64,000 nucleotides of DNA from Leifsonia virtsii (GCF_030433675.1 NZ_JAROCB010000003.1:575051-639050); one strand, 5' to 3'; positions 8,139 to 17,189 are shown, counted from the first letter of the stretch. Program-made: numbers and translations. The notes: generated from the letters alone by a model not told the origin.

Positions 8139-8204
8139 TCGCGCGGATCAGGCGGGGCGGGCATGAGAAAGAGCCTGAGGTCATCCACCAGCCGAGGAGT
8201 GAGA

Positions 8205-8735
8205 ATGACCGCCAGCGCCACCCGCCCCACCGATCTGGAGCTCCTGGACCGCGTGCGCGCGGGAGATCGGGCCGCGCTCGGCGACCTGTGGACGCGCTAC
8301 CAGGGCTGGGCGCACCACGTCGCCCGCCGCACCACGTCGCGTTTCGACGCGGACGACATCGTGCAGGAGGCGTTCGCCAAAGTCCTCGCCTCGCTTCGGA
8401 ACGGCAAAGGCCCGACCGAGGGCTTCGCCCACTACCTCCGGACGGCCATCCGCACCGTCGCCGCCACCTGGGGCGCCCGCGAGGGCAGGGCCACCCTGGT
8501 GCCGCTGCCGGAGGACAGCGCGGTGGGCAGCTACCGGTTCGAGTTGAACGACCTCGGCGACCTCGAGCGCCCGTTCCGGAGCCTGCCGGAGCGCTGGCAG
8601 AAGGTGCTCGTTCTGACCGTGCTGCAGCAGCTGCCGCTCACGACGGTGTCCCAGCAGCTCGGGGTGACCGTGGGCGGCGCGACGGCGCTGGCCGCCCGCG
8701 CGAGGGCAGGGCTGCGGCTGGCGCTCGCCGCCTGA
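8205..8735 (+). CDS. ECF-like sigma-70 family sigma factor (stand-alone)
   Basis: The 176-aa protein has sigma region 2 (LLDRVRAGDRAALGDLWTRY to AIRTVAATW, with RFDADDIVQEAFAKVL) and region 4 (RSLPERWQKVLVLTVLQQLPLTTVSQQLGV). The AxAR-type end follows directly, with no anti-sigma extension. The start at 8205 is chosen because GAGGAGTGAGA precedes it; an in-frame ATG at 8163 would add 14 residues. Region 2 is strikingly similar to that of the sigma-LamG fusion at 13578-15584, so the two are probably paralogues. No cognate anti-sigma gene is adjacent. Confidence 0.8.
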   Translation: MTASATRPTDLELLDRVRAGDRAALGDLWTRYQGWAHHVARRTTSRFDADDIVQEAFAKVLASLRNGKGPTEGFAHYLRTAIRTVAATWGAREGRATLVPLPEDSAVGSYRFELNDLGDLERPFRSLPERWQKVLVLTVLQQLPLTTVSQQLGVTVGGATALAARARAGLRLALAA

Positions 8736-8743
8736 GTGTCCGC

Positions 8744-8778
8744 CCCGGAGGGCGCGCGCTCAGGCCGCGCCCTCCGGG
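8744..8778. terminator. Bidirectional hairpin between convergent genes
   Basis: Thirteen-base arms CCCGGAGGGCGCG (8744-8756) and CGCGCCCTCCGGG (8766-8778) are perfectly complementary around a 9-nt loop. The hairpin sits between the sigma factor stop and the convergent LuxR gene, overlapping the latter's stop codon. There is no T-tract on either side. Confidence 0.6.
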
Positions 8779-11070
8779 CGAGCGGTCTCCGGCTGCTCCC
8801 GGAACCACACCGCCAACTCCGTCCGCGAACGCAGTCCCAGCTTCACGAGGGCGTTCTGCACGTGCGTCTCGACCGTGCGGATGGAGACGAACAGCCGCCG
8901 GGCGATCGAGCGGTTGGTCTCGCCGTCGGCGACGAGCGACGCGACCTCGGTCTCCCGTGGCGTCAGGATCGAGCGGGCGGCGAGGGGCACGGCGGTGCGG
9001 GTGCGCGTCTCGACGATCCCATGGAGCGCGAAGCCGATGCTCTCGTCCTCGGTCAGGGCGGCGCCGTAGTCGAACGCCCGGCCGAACGCCGCGTCGCCGA
9101 GCCTGCGGCGCAGCGCCCGCTCGGTGGAGGCGGAGTCGCGGAAGTACGGCGGATAGTTCGCCCGGACGGCCCCCGCGTCGCGCCACCGCGCGGGCAGCCG
9201 CGCCGAGCAGGGTCGCCCCGCGCGCAGCCTCCGCCCGCTCACGTGCCACGTCGGCGAGCAGCTCCAGCGCCTGGGCGACGCCGAGGCCGTTGCCGAGGCC
9301 GCGCTTGAGCACCAGTGCGTCGCGCGCGTCGAGCTCGCACGCGTCGTAGTCGCCGGCCGCGGCGGCGGCCGTCGCCCGGGCGGTCCGCAGGAACGACCGT
9401 TCATAGCGGTCGCCCGCCACGAGCGCCCGCTCCGTGATCGCGGCCTCCACCCCCGCGGCCTCCTCGTTCTCGCCCAGTGCCCGGAGCCGGGCGGCCAGGC
9501 GCTGAGGTGTGTTGATCCGGCCGAAGCGGTAGGCCTCCTCGCCGAGGTCGTCCATCAGCGCGCGGAGGATCGCCACCGCCACCGCGTCGTCCGGTTCGAG
9601 CGTCTCCTCAGCGCTCCTCACGGCGATGTCGGCCTCGCGGGCCGCGCCCGGATCGCCGGCCGCGACCGTGGCAGCCCGCGCGAGGAGAGCCTGCGACAGC
9701 TCAAGGCGGGCGAGACCCGGTTTGACGGTCTGGCTGTAGACCGCCGCCCGGAGGGACCGGCCGAGGGTCTCCCAGAGCGGGGACGGCGTCCCCGACTCGA
9801 GCGCACGGCCGAGCCACCGCGCCAGTTCGTCCGTGCTTCCGTGGATGGTCCAGGCCTGACGCCAGGCCGTCACCGCCGTCTCGACCGCCCGGTCAGCGTC
9901 GCCGAGCCCGGCCGCCATGGCCACCGCGCGGCGGAGGTTGGGGAGGTCGCCCCCGAGGCGGAGCATGATCTCGCGCTGCCGCGCCGAGAACCAGCCGTCC
10001 TCTGCGTCGTGCAGCCGCGCGATCATGCAGCCGACGAAGTGCCGACGCGTGTCGTCGGGATGCTGCTGATGCTCGGCGCCGAACTCGCGGAGCGCGGGCA
10101 GCAGTTCGTAGCGCACGGTCTCGCCCACCCGGCGGCGATGCACCACCGACCGCCGGATCAGCTGCTTCACCGCTGCGGTCGCCTCGCGGGGGTCCGGCGC
10201 GGCGAGGGCGGCCACAGCCTCGCCCAGGTCCAGGTCCCAGCCGGGTGCCAGCACCGACAGGTCGCACCACACCCTCCGCTCCACCGGCCCGCAGCGGGCC
10301 CAGCTGTCCTCGACGGCGGCCCTCAGCGAACGGGATGCGGAATCCGCGGGCTCGAGCGCGGCGAGCTGGTCGTCGATGCGGCGCGCGAGCGTCCCCGCAT
10401 CCATGAACTGCAGCTGGGCTGCGGCCAGCTCGATCGCGAGCGGGACGCCGGAGGTCGCCTCGCAGATCCGGACCACCTCGGGGAGAGTGGCGCCGTCGAC
10501 CGAGAAGTGCGCGTCCCCGGACGCGGCGCGCTCGGCGAAGAGACGCACGGCATCGCTCGCCGCCGTCAGCCCGCGGTCGGCGAACGGGCCGATCGCGACG
10601 AGGGTCTGCGCCGTCGAGCTCAGCGGCTCCCGGGTGGTGGCGAGGACCTTGACGCCCGGGCAGGCGGCGAGCAGCGCATCCACCGCCGCGGAGGTCTCCC
10701 CGACCACCTCGTCGACGTCGTCGAGCAGCAGCAGCGCGTCCGCCCCGGAGAGCGCGGCGACCACGGCGGAGAGAGGATCGGTGCCGGCGTCGACCTTGAG
10801 CTCGGACGCGATCGTCGCCGCGACGTCGTCGCCGCGGCCCCGCGCGTCCACGTACCAGATGCCGTGCACCGAGCGGGCCAGGCCCTCCGCCGCCGCGATC
10901 GCCACCCTGCTCTTGCCCACCCCGGCCGCACCGGTGACCGTGACCAGACGTGCGGACGACAGCAGCAGCCGGCGGATGAGCGACACCTCCTCGCGGCGAC
11001 CCACCAGCACGTCGAAGCGCACGGGGAGACCGTGGGATGCGCCCCCGCCGTGTCCGACCGTCCCGCTCAT
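8760..11070 (-). pseudogene. AAA-ATPase LuxR-family regulator with a single frameshift
   Basis: From the ATG at 11070 the frame encodes a STAND/LAL-type regulator: NTPase with Walker A GAAGVGKS and Walker B ALLLLDDVDE, the EATSGVPLAIELAA helical region, then an alpha-helical repeat region down to LLGAAARAVAR. The reading then continues only in another frame (RANYPPYFRDSAS onward). That frame ends in a clean LuxR helix-turn-helix (LTPRETEVASLVADGETNRSIARRLF, then VETHVQNALVKLGL). The join falls near the C5 run at 9170-9174; removing one base restores one protein of about 770 aa. It may be a real mutation or an assembly error. A GGAGGA Shine-Dalgarno lies just upstream of the start. Confidence 0.8.
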
Positions 11071-11120
11071 TCCTCCGCCTGTCGCATCACGAAAGCAGGA
11101 GCCCCCGCGTCTCTTCTAGT

Positions 11121-11145
11121 GGAAGCTCTTCGGGCGAGAGCTTCC
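11121..11145. repeat. Hairpin in the intergenic region upstream of the LuxR gene
   Basis: GGAAGCTCT (11121-11129) and AGAGCTTCC (11137-11145) form a perfect 9-bp stem with a 7-nt loop, about 50 bp upstream of the LuxR-type start codon. It could be an operator for that regulator or a terminator for the small gene at 11339-11530. Apart from this hairpin, nothing else is recognised in 11071-11338. Confidence 0.5.
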
Positions 11146-11338
11146 CTCCCATTGGGGTGGAGGGCCGCGACCGCGTTTCGGGTTTCGCGCAGGCGGGCCC
11201 TCCACCTCGTCCCCCGAGCGCCGGCCCGGGTGCGGGCGGGGCGCCGGCCCTGGTCGTCGTCAGGTTGTTTCAGGCCGGCACCCCTTTTGTGTTGCGCTGC
11301 GATGCTCGCAGTGCGCGCCGGTCAGCGAAAGACAGCCG

Positions 11339-11530
11339 CTACAGATGCGGCCGGCACCAGCCGTCGTCGCGCGACCACTCCAGTTCGATCCCCGACCGCA
11401 GCCGGACGCGCACGAGGTCTTCCACGATGTCGACGCCTTCGACGTCCGGGTGGCTGAGGGCGTTCCTCCACCACTCCTGCTCAGGACCCCTCCGCGGCTC
11501 CGGGGGCGTCGCGTCGTCTTCTGTCACCAC
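11339..11530 (-). CDS. Small acidic hypothetical protein (63 aa)
   Basis: The hydrophilic protein has an acidic, Pro-rich N-terminus and a compact alternating stretch (VDIVEDLVRVRLRSGIELEW). Tandem GTG codons at 11530 and 11527 are possible starts after a purine-rich GGGGGAAGAGG Shine-Dalgarno. No family is recognised and no signal peptide or membrane helix is present. Confidence 0.5.
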   Translation of the reverse strand: MVTEDDATPPEPRRGPEQEWWRNALSHPDVEGVDIVEDLVRVRLRSGIELEWSRDDGWCRPHL

Positions 11531-11624
11531 GCAGCACCTCTTCCCCCAGCCGTCGAGAGCTCAGTCTCCGGCTCAGCTTGTCGTCCGGGAGGCCGCGCTG
11601 GCTAGGCAGCCGTCGGCGAGTGTG

Positions 11625-11846
11625 TCAGCGCTGTTCCGGGCCTCGGAACCGGTACGTCGCCTCGCGCGGCCAGTCCTCGGCAGTCACGAGCTCGTAGACC
11701 AGCACCCTGCCCGGGTCCTCGGGGTCGGGAAGCCGCACGCGCGACGGCGGCAAGGGGGTGACCAGCGGGAGCTCGACGGTGCGGTCCTCCGCGCCTGGAT
11801 CGGTGTGCACGAGATATGCGGTGAACACTCCCATGCCGGAATCCAT
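11625..11846 (-). CDS. Small hypothetical protein (73 aa)
   Basis: The sequence alternates short beta-like stretches (GVFTAYLVHTD, RTVELPLVTPL, RVLVYELVTAEDW). No family is recognised. TAATGT (11853-11858, minus strand) ends 6 nt before the ATG, supporting this start and a leaderless mRNA. It shares a divergent promoter region with the HtrA-like protease gene. Confidence 0.55.
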   Translation of the reverse strand: MDSGMGVFTAYLVHTDPGAEDRTVELPLVTPLPPSRVRLPDPEDPGRVLVYELVTAEDWPREATYRFRGPEQR

Positions 11847-11988
11847 GCGTTCACATTAGTGAGGCCCGGTCACATCGGCACGTCCATCCGCCGCTTTTCC
11901 CGTCATCCACGACGGAGCGCTCAAGTGTCTAGCCAACGGCGGCCGACAGCCCCCACCCTTGTCGCAGCACTGCGTGGAGGGGGATTCG

Positions 11989-13107
11989 ATGTCGTCAACG
12001 GGCGGGCACACAGGGGGACGCGCCGGGAGGTTCCCGGCCTGGGCGATCGTGGTCCTCGCGGTCCTCGGCGCGGTCGTCCTGGCCGGGGCGGGCGTGCTGG
12101 GCGGGCTGACCCTGCGCAACGCGACCTCGGCGTCCGGCAGCGGGCTGTCGGGGTCGGTGTCGGCCGACTCCCGCTCGGTGTGCGACGCGGAGAAGGTCGC
12201 AGAGGATGTGCTGCCGTCGATCGTCACCATCGGCGTCCATGCAGGCGACGGCTCCGGCGGGACGGGCAGTGGCGAGATCATCACCGCCGACGGCTACATC
12301 CTGACCAACAACCACGTGATCGCCCCCGCCGCGGACGGTGCCGAGGTCGTGGTGCTCTACAACGACGGCAGCACGCACCCGGCTAAGCTCGTCGGTCGCT
12401 CGCCGCGGGCCGACATCGCCGTCATCAAGGTCGAGGGATCGGGCCTCCCGGTGATCCGGCAGGGCGACTCCACCGAGCTCAAGGTCGGGCAGCCGGTCGT
12501 GGCCCTCGGCGCACCGCTCGGGCTCTCCAGCACGGTGACGACCGGCGTGGTGAGTGCGCTCGGGCGGACGGTGCCGGTGCAGAGCGACAGCGACCGCAAC
12601 GCCGTGCTCGCCGACGCCATCCAGACCGACGCGTCCATCAATCCCGGCAACTCGGGCGGGGCGCTCGTGGACTGCGACGGCCGGCTGGTCGGCGTCAACT
12701 CGGCCATCGCGACCGTTCCGGGGGCCTCGGGGGCCGCGAGCAGCGGAAGCGTCGGCATCGGATTCGCGGTTCCGCAGGCGGTCGCAATGCCCATCGCGCA
12801 GCAGATCATCCGGACGGGCAAGGTCGTCTACCCGACCTTCGGGCTCTCGGTGAGCCCCGTCGTGCCCGGTCAGAACGGTGAGGGCGAGCCCGGGCTGTAC
12901 GTCCAGGCGGTGGTGCCGGGCGGTCCGGCCGAGCAGGCGGGGCTGCAGGCCGGCGACATCATCACGAAGGTCGACGGCCGGCCGGTGGCGAGCGTGGACG
13001 ACCTGACGGCGAAGCAGCTCACCAGCAAGCCGGGTGACACGGTCAGGATCACCTACGTGCGCGACGGCAAGACCGACAGGACGACGGTCACGCTGGGGAA
13101 CGGCTGA
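11989..13107 (+). CDS. Membrane-anchored HtrA/DegP-like serine protease with PDZ domain
   Basis: The 372-aa protein has a short cytoplasmic N-terminus, a transmembrane anchor at about residues 18-42, a trypsin-like protease domain and one C-terminal PDZ domain (about 275-365). The triad is His109 (LTNNHVIA), Asp142 (RADIAVIKV) and Ser222 (NPGNSGGAL), so it should be active on the outer face of the membrane as a quality-control or signal-processing protease. The ATG at 11989 follows GGAGGGGG; an upstream in-frame start at 11959 is less likely. It lies between a sigma factor and a sigma/anti-sigma fusion gene, a suggestive context. Confidence 0.9.
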   Translation: MSSTGGHTGGRAGRFPAWAIVVLAVLGAVVLAGAGVLGGLTLRNATSASGSGLSGSVSADSRSVCDAEKVAEDVLPSIVTIGVHAGDGSGGTGSGEIITADGYILTNNHVIAPAADGAEVVVLYNDGSTHPAKLVGRSPRADIAVIKVEGSGLPVIRQGDSTELKVGQPVVALGAPLGLSSTVTTGVVSALGRTVPVQSDSDRNAVLADAIQTDASINPGNSGGALVDCDGRLVGVNSAIATVPGASGAASSGSVGIGFAVPQAVAMPIAQQIIRTGKVVYPTFGLSVSPVVPGQNGEGEPGLYVQAVVPGGPAEQAGLQAGDIITKVDGRPVASVDDLTAKQLTSKPGDTVRITYVRDGKTDRTTVTLGNG

Positions 13108-13389
13108 TCAGGCGGAACGGTTCACGGCCTCCACCGCCGCCTTGAAGCGGTCGATGATGCGGTACGTGTCGCCGGAGCCGACCTCCTCGATGCGCACCGT
13201 GTCGTAGACGCGGAAGTCGAGGGCGCGGAGTTCCCCGAGCCGTTCGGCCCGCTCGTTGAGCAGCGCCGACCTCAGGGGAGAGGACGGGTCGCGCGGGATG
13301 AGGGGGGTGACGAGCTCGCCGCGCCAGCCGTCGGTGGTCGCGCTGACGAGCCCGATCGCGCGTTCGCGGGGATTCCAGGTGGCCCTCAT
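13108..13389 (-). CDS. Hypothetical protein (93 aa)
   Basis: The hydrophilic protein has predicted mixed alpha/beta character (RAIGLVSATTDGWRGELVTPLIPRD) and a basic C-terminal helix (YRIIDRFKAAVEAVNRSA). No domain is recognised. AGAGGACGAG upstream of the ATG is a reasonable ribosome binding site. Its stop codon abuts the protease gene's stop (convergent, no gap). Confidence 0.6.
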   Translation of the reverse strand: MRATWNPRERAIGLVSATTDGWRGELVTPLIPRDPSSPLRSALLNERAERLGELRALDFRVYDTVRIEEVGSGDTYRIIDRFKAAVEAVNRSA

Positions 13390-13577
13390 CTCGTCCTCTC
13401 GATCGTCGGATGTGGCGGCCGCCTCTGCGGCGGCGGTGCGGGAGGGAGTGACCCGGCGGCTGGATGTGGACGAGCCGGCCGGGCCACTCGGGAGACAACT
13501 AGAGATAAGGAGTTGCTCCGGGGAAACGCGAAACCCGAAAATGCGTTCCTACTGAGATAGACGAGGCTCGGCCCCCG

Positions 13578-15584
13578 CTATGACGCGGAGCAGCGCCGCC
13601 ACTGCGCGGAGATCTGCTCCGGCGTCAGGGCGGTGCTGTAGACGGCGGCGTGGGTGAGCGTCCCGCCGAAGACCCAGTTGGTCGGCTCCAGCGGGCCCCA
13701 GTTGAACATGCTCTCGTAGCCGATGCGCCAGTACCCGGAGAACTGCTGCGCCCGCGTCACCGACGGATCGTGAGCGACCAGGGCGCCGTCGACGTACAGC
13801 TTCATGCCGTCGGCCGACAGGGTCGCCGTGGCCTGGTGCCAGGAGTCGTCGAGGTAGCTCTGCGGCGACGAGATGACGTGGACGGTGCCCGGCCAGACGC
13901 CGAACGCCATCCGGCCGTCGTCGGTCAGGAAGAGATGCCGGTCGAAGCTGGGCGAGTCCCCCTCCATGGCCGAGCTGAAGCCGATCAGGCGGCCGCCGCC
14001 GACGGCGGTCTTGAAGCGGATCTGGATGGTGAACTCGTCTGTCGACGGACGGAGGGTCGAGTCGGCCAGGGTCCAGCCCGGCTGACCCGGCGAGCCCGCA
14101 TAGCGGCCGACGGCGCCGTGGATGAGGTCGACCGCCGAGGCGGAGCCAGCCGGGTCGTCGAGCCGGTACCCGAGCACCGTCTGATCGGCGGGCACGAGAC
14201 GGATCGCCGCCTCGCACGCGTCTTCTCGAGGTTCCGGCGGCGCGGGCGTGGCGGACGGCGACGGTCCCGGCGTCTCCGGGGCGGCCGGCGGCTCCGGCTC
14301 GGCGGGGGGCGTGGCGGTGGGCGAGGAAGCCTCGACCGCCGGGAGCGTCGGGACCGCAGGGGCAGGGGCAGGGGAGGCCTCCGCCGTCGGTGCCGGAACC
14401 GGCGACGACGGAGTGGTGACGCTGCCCTGCTGGTTCTCCTCATCGGCAGGCGCCTCCTGGGCGACCGGGGCCTCGGGGGTGCCGGAGCCGTGCCGCTTCT
14501 CCGCGGGCCGGTCCGCCGTCTTCGAGACCGGCTCGCTCGTGGTCTGCCCGCCCGCGATGCTCGACTGGGGCGCGGCCATGACGGCGCCGGTCGTCAGCAC
14601 CGCGGCGGCGACGACCGCGGCGACGGCGGCGGCGCCCGAGCTCGAGGCGGAGGCCCCGGCGCTGAGCAGGGTGCGCAGGCGGCCGGCTCCGCGCACGGCG
14701 TGGACGACGCCCGACGGGCCTGCGCTCACTGCGTGCGCGGCCGGGGCATGGGCGGCGTGCGTGCCGGACAGCGTCGCGGCGACGGCGCTGCCGGAGCGCT
14801 CGCTCGTCCACGCCGAGTAGGCGACGGCTCCGGCGATCCCGAGGAACAGCGGCAGGATGCCCATGGCGAGCCGCGACCCCACCCGGCCGGCCTCCTCGGC
14901 CGCGTCGGCACAGGAGGGGCACGCGTCGAGATGCTCCTCGACCTTCGCGCGGTCGGTGCGGGAGAGCTTGCCCCGCACGTGCGAGCCGAGCTTGGAGAGC
15001 ACCCATGCGTGCTCCGGCTCCTCGTCGGAGACCTCGGCGAGGTGCGCATTGATCCACGACTGCCGGAGGCCCTCGCGGGCACGGACGGCGAGGGCCGAGA
15101 CCGCGTTGGGTGTGAGGCCGAGCAGCGGCGCGACCTCGCGCGGGGCCATGTCCTCGACCTCGGTGTACCAGAGCACCTCCTGCCAGCTGTCGGGCAGCGC
15201 GTAGAAGGCCTTCGCCATCGTCTCGCGCTCCATGCGCTCGAGCGCCGTGACCTCGCTGTAGGTCCAGTCCTCGATGACGTCGGCGTCTTCGATGTTTGGC
15301 GTGCTCTTGCGGCGCGACCAGTCGATGGCCACGTTGCGGATGGTGGTCGCGAGGTAGGAGCGGAAGCCGGTCTTCGGTCCGTTGCCCTTCTCGACCGCCT
15401 TGAGGATGCGGGCGAAGGCCTCGGAGGCGAGGTCGTCGGCCTCGAACCGGCTGGTGACGGAGGCCGCCATGGCGCGGCCGGCGTGCCAATGGCGCTTGAA
15501 CAGGACCCCGTAGGCGGGGCCGTCCCCCTCGCGTGCGAGCGCGAGGAGTTCGGCGTCGGAGAGGTCGTCGAGTCGACAGTTCAT
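13578..15584 (-). CDS. One-piece sigma factor / anti-sigma zinc finger / membrane / LamG sensor fusion
   Basis: The 668-aa protein joins modules that are normally separate. Residues about 25-92 are ECF sigma region 2 (RFEADDLASEAFARIL) and about 122-175 are region 4. Residues about 200-226 form an anti-sigma zinc-finger motif (SHVRGKLSRTDRAKVEEHLD then ACPSC) with His218, Cys222 and Cys225. Hydrophobic segments lie at about 239-259 and 317-337. A Pro/Ala/Thr-rich linker follows (about 345-452), then a LamG/concanavalin-like domain (about 457-665) bracketed by Cys457 and Cys665. It is probably a membrane-tethered transcription factor that senses an extracellular ligand or glycan. ECF groups with fused C-terminal extensions are known in Actinobacteria. 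Topology with two helices is puzzling. Confidence 0.85.
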   Translation of the reverse strand: MNCRLDDLSDAELLALAREGDGPAYGVLFKRHWHAGRAMAASVTSRFEADDLASEAFARILKAVEKGNGPKTGFRSYLATTIRNVAIDWSRRKSTPNIEDADVIEDWTYSEVTALERMERETMAKAFYALPDSWQEVLWYTEVEDMAPREVAPLLGLTPNAVSALAVRAREGLRQSWINAHLAEVSDEEPEHAWVLSKLGSHVRGKLSRTDRAKVEEHLDACPSCADAAEEAGRVGSRLAMGILPLFLGIAGAVAYSAWTSERSGSAVAATLSGTHAAHAPAAHAVSAGPSGVVHAVRGAGRLRTLLSAGASASSSGAAAVAAVVAAAVLTTGAVMAAPQSSIAGGQTTSEPVSKTADRPAEKRHGSGTPEAPVAQEAPADEENQQGSVTTPSSPVPAPTAEASPAPAPAVPTLPAVEASSPTATPPAEPEPPAAPETPGPSPSATPAPPEPREDACEAAIRLVPADQTVLGYRLDDPAGSASAVDLIHGAVGRYAGSPGQPGWTLADSTLRPSTDEFTIQIRFKTAVGGGRLIGFSSAMEGDSPSFDRHLFLTDDGRMAFGVWPGTVHVISSPQSYLDDSWHQATATLSADGMKLYVDGALVAHDPSVTRAQQFSGYWRIGYESMFNWGPLEPTNWVFGGTLTHAAVYSTALTPEQISAQWRRCSAS

Positions 15585-15678
15585 AAGGTTTCGGGTCCTT
15601 ACGGCAGTGCGGGCGTTTTAACTACGTGGACGAACGCGATCGCGGATCATGACGCGTTCCGGAGAAAAAACGACGCAC

Positions 15679-15702
15679 GGGATCGTGTGCGACCACGATC
15701 CC
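15679..15702. terminator. Hairpin downstream of the PAP2 gene
   Basis: GGGATCGTG (15679-15687) pairs with CACGATCCC (15694-15702). Read on the minus strand, a T6 run follows about eight bases after the stem (15665-15670), so this may terminate the PAP2 phosphatase transcript. The spacing is longer than ideal. Confidence 0.45.
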
Positions 15703-15736
15703 GTCCCGAACATGCCGACGAAGACCGTCGGACTAC

Positions 15737-15751
15737 CTACGCACTGCGTAG
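15737..15751. promoter_or_regulatory. Perfect 15-bp palindrome between PAP2 and the sigma-LamG gene
   Basis: CTACGCA-C-TGCGTAG is a perfect palindrome just beyond the end of the PAP2 gene. It could be an operator or part of a terminator. Nothing further identifies its role. Confidence 0.35.
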
Positions 15752-15800
15752 TCCTTGCGCTGCGCCCCGCCGGGGCTGGTCAGCGCGTGCGCCGCCTGCC

Positions 15801-16472
15801 TCAGGCGGCGCGGCCCGGCGCCAGGCGCCGCGTGGCCAGGTCCCAGAGCCCGGCCATGAGCACGGCGCCCGCGACGCCGTTCAGCACGCCGCCCACGACG
15901 TCGGTGCCGTAGTGCACGCCGACGTACAGCCGCGACCACGCGACCGCCACGACGAGGAGGCCGCCGATCACGAGCACGAGAGCCCGCGCGGTGGTCGTGC
16001 GGCACACCGCTGCGAGCGCGGCGACCAGAGCGGTCGCGAAGACGACGTGGCCGCTCGGATAGCTCAGCGTGGCGGGGGAGACGTGCAGCAGGTGGGTCAG
16101 GTCGCCCGTCGACGGCCGCGGCTGCGCCACGACGTACTTGACGACGAGGGTGGTGAGCCACGCGGCGCCGGTGACGACGCAGACCCCGAGCGCCCTGCGC
16201 CAGCCCGCCAGCGGCAGGAGCACGACGAACACGACCACCAGGATGACGGCGACCACCACGGGGTGGTCCAGCCGGTCGAGCAGGAGGGCCGCCGTGTCGA
16301 GCAGCGGGGAGTTGACCCGGTTGACCGCGGCGTCGAGGCCGGCGAAGCGGAGCGCCGGCAGTGCCTTCGCCGCGAACCCGAGGGCGATCGTCAGTGCGAA
16401 GAGCACGACGGTCCAGATGATCCAGTGGACGGGTCGGCTGAGTGCCCAGGCTCGGTCACGACGGGTCTGCAT
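15801..16472 (-). CDS. PAP2-superfamily membrane phosphatase
   Basis: The 223-aa integral membrane protein has about five or six helices and all three PAP2 motifs: KYVVAQPRP, YPSGH and SRLYVGVHYGTD. Family members dephosphorylate lipid phosphates such as phosphatidic acid or undecaprenyl pyrophosphate at the outer face of the membrane; which one cannot be told. TACTCT (16479-16484, minus strand) ends 6 nt before the ATG, while the intervening CGGAGG could equally act as a close Shine-Dalgarno. Confidence 0.88.
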   Translation of the reverse strand: MQTRRDRAWALSRPVHWIIWTVVLFALTIALGFAAKALPALRFAGLDAAVNRVNSPLLDTAALLLDRLDHPVVVAVILVVVFVVLLPLAGWRRALGVCVVTGAAWLTTLVVKYVVAQPRPSTGDLTHLLHVSPATLSYPSGHVVFATALVAALAAVCRTTTARALVLVIGGLLVVAVAWSRLYVGVHYGTDVVGGVLNGVAGAVLMAGLWDLATRRLAPGRAA

Positions 16473-16538
16473 CCTCCGAGAGTACGGAACACCGGGCCCG
16501 TCAGCCTGGAGATGAACCCGTTTCGGGTGTGAGGATGC

Positions 16539-17189
16539 TCAGCCCAGCGCCGGGGCGAGCGCGCGGGCGACGGCCACCGCGCGCGTCTTCACCTGCTCCT
16601 CCGTGGCGTTCGCGCCCTGTTCCGCCCACTCGCGGACCGCGATGCGGACGGCGCCGACGCACGCGACGACGAGCAGTTCCGCCTGGGCGTCGGGGTCGAT
16701 GCCCAGAGCCGCCGCGGCCTCCGCCGAGGCGGGGTCGCGCTCGGCGACGAACGCGGCGACGACCTCGACGAGGCCGGCGCGCAACTCCTCGAGCCGGCCC
16801 GCCTTGCGCCGGATCAGACCAGGATGCCGCGCGGCGATGAGCATGCGCGCCTCGCGCATCCTCTGGTCGCCTCCCGTCTCCTCGTGGGGGAACAGCGCGG
16901 CGACGACGGCGCCGACGACGCTGCCCTCATACGCCTCGGCCAGGCGCCGGGCGAACCACTCCGGGTCGCCCCAGGCGCGTCGGACGTCGAAGAGCGCGTC
17001 CTCCTTGGTGTCGAAGTAGTTGAAGAAGGTGCGGTGCGAGACCGGGATGCGGGCGCAGATCTCATCGACGGTCACCTCGTCGAGGTCGCGCTCGAGGGCG
17101 AGCTCCAGCGCGGCGCGTTCGAGGTCGGCTCTGACCTGCGCCTTCTTGCGGTCGCGGAGGCTTTCAGAGGGGGAGAGAAAAGTTTGCAT
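16539..17189 (-). CDS. TetR-family repressor
   Basis: The 216-aa protein has an N-terminal TetR helix-turn-helix (LELALERDLDEVTVDEICARIPVSHRTFFNYFDTKEDAL) and a helical ligand-binding domain. It diverges from a DHA2-type drug exporter, with two good inverted repeats in the 96-bp gap. It therefore most likely represses itself and the exporter until a toxic compound binds. The ATG at 17189 is taken because MQTFLSPSESLRDRKKAQVR leads directly into the helix-turn-helix. Confidence 0.9.
   Translation of the reverse strand: MQTFLSPSESLRDRKKAQVRADLERAALELALERDLDEVTVDEICARIPVSHRTFFNYFDTKEDALFDVRRAWGDPEWFARRLAEAYEGSVVGAVVAALFPHEETGGDQRMREARMLIAARHPGLIRRKAGRLEELRAGLVEVVAAFVAERDPASAEAAAALGIDPDAQAELLVVACVGAVRIAVREWAEQGANATEEQVKTRAVAVARALAPALG

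Noticed and set aside
8163..8204. Upstream ATG of the stand-alone sigma factor as the true start
   Set aside because: The internal ATG at 8205 has a GAGGAG ribosome site and gives the usual ECF N-terminus.
9841..11457. Plus-strand open frame opposite the LuxR-type gene
   Set aside because: The composition is His/Arg/Gly-rich with no domain; the antisense AAA domain is clearly coding.
13650..16532. 960-codon plus-strand frame opposite the sigma-LamG gene
   Set aside because: It is an antisense shadow; the minus strand shows sigma, zinc-finger, LamG and PAP2 motifs.
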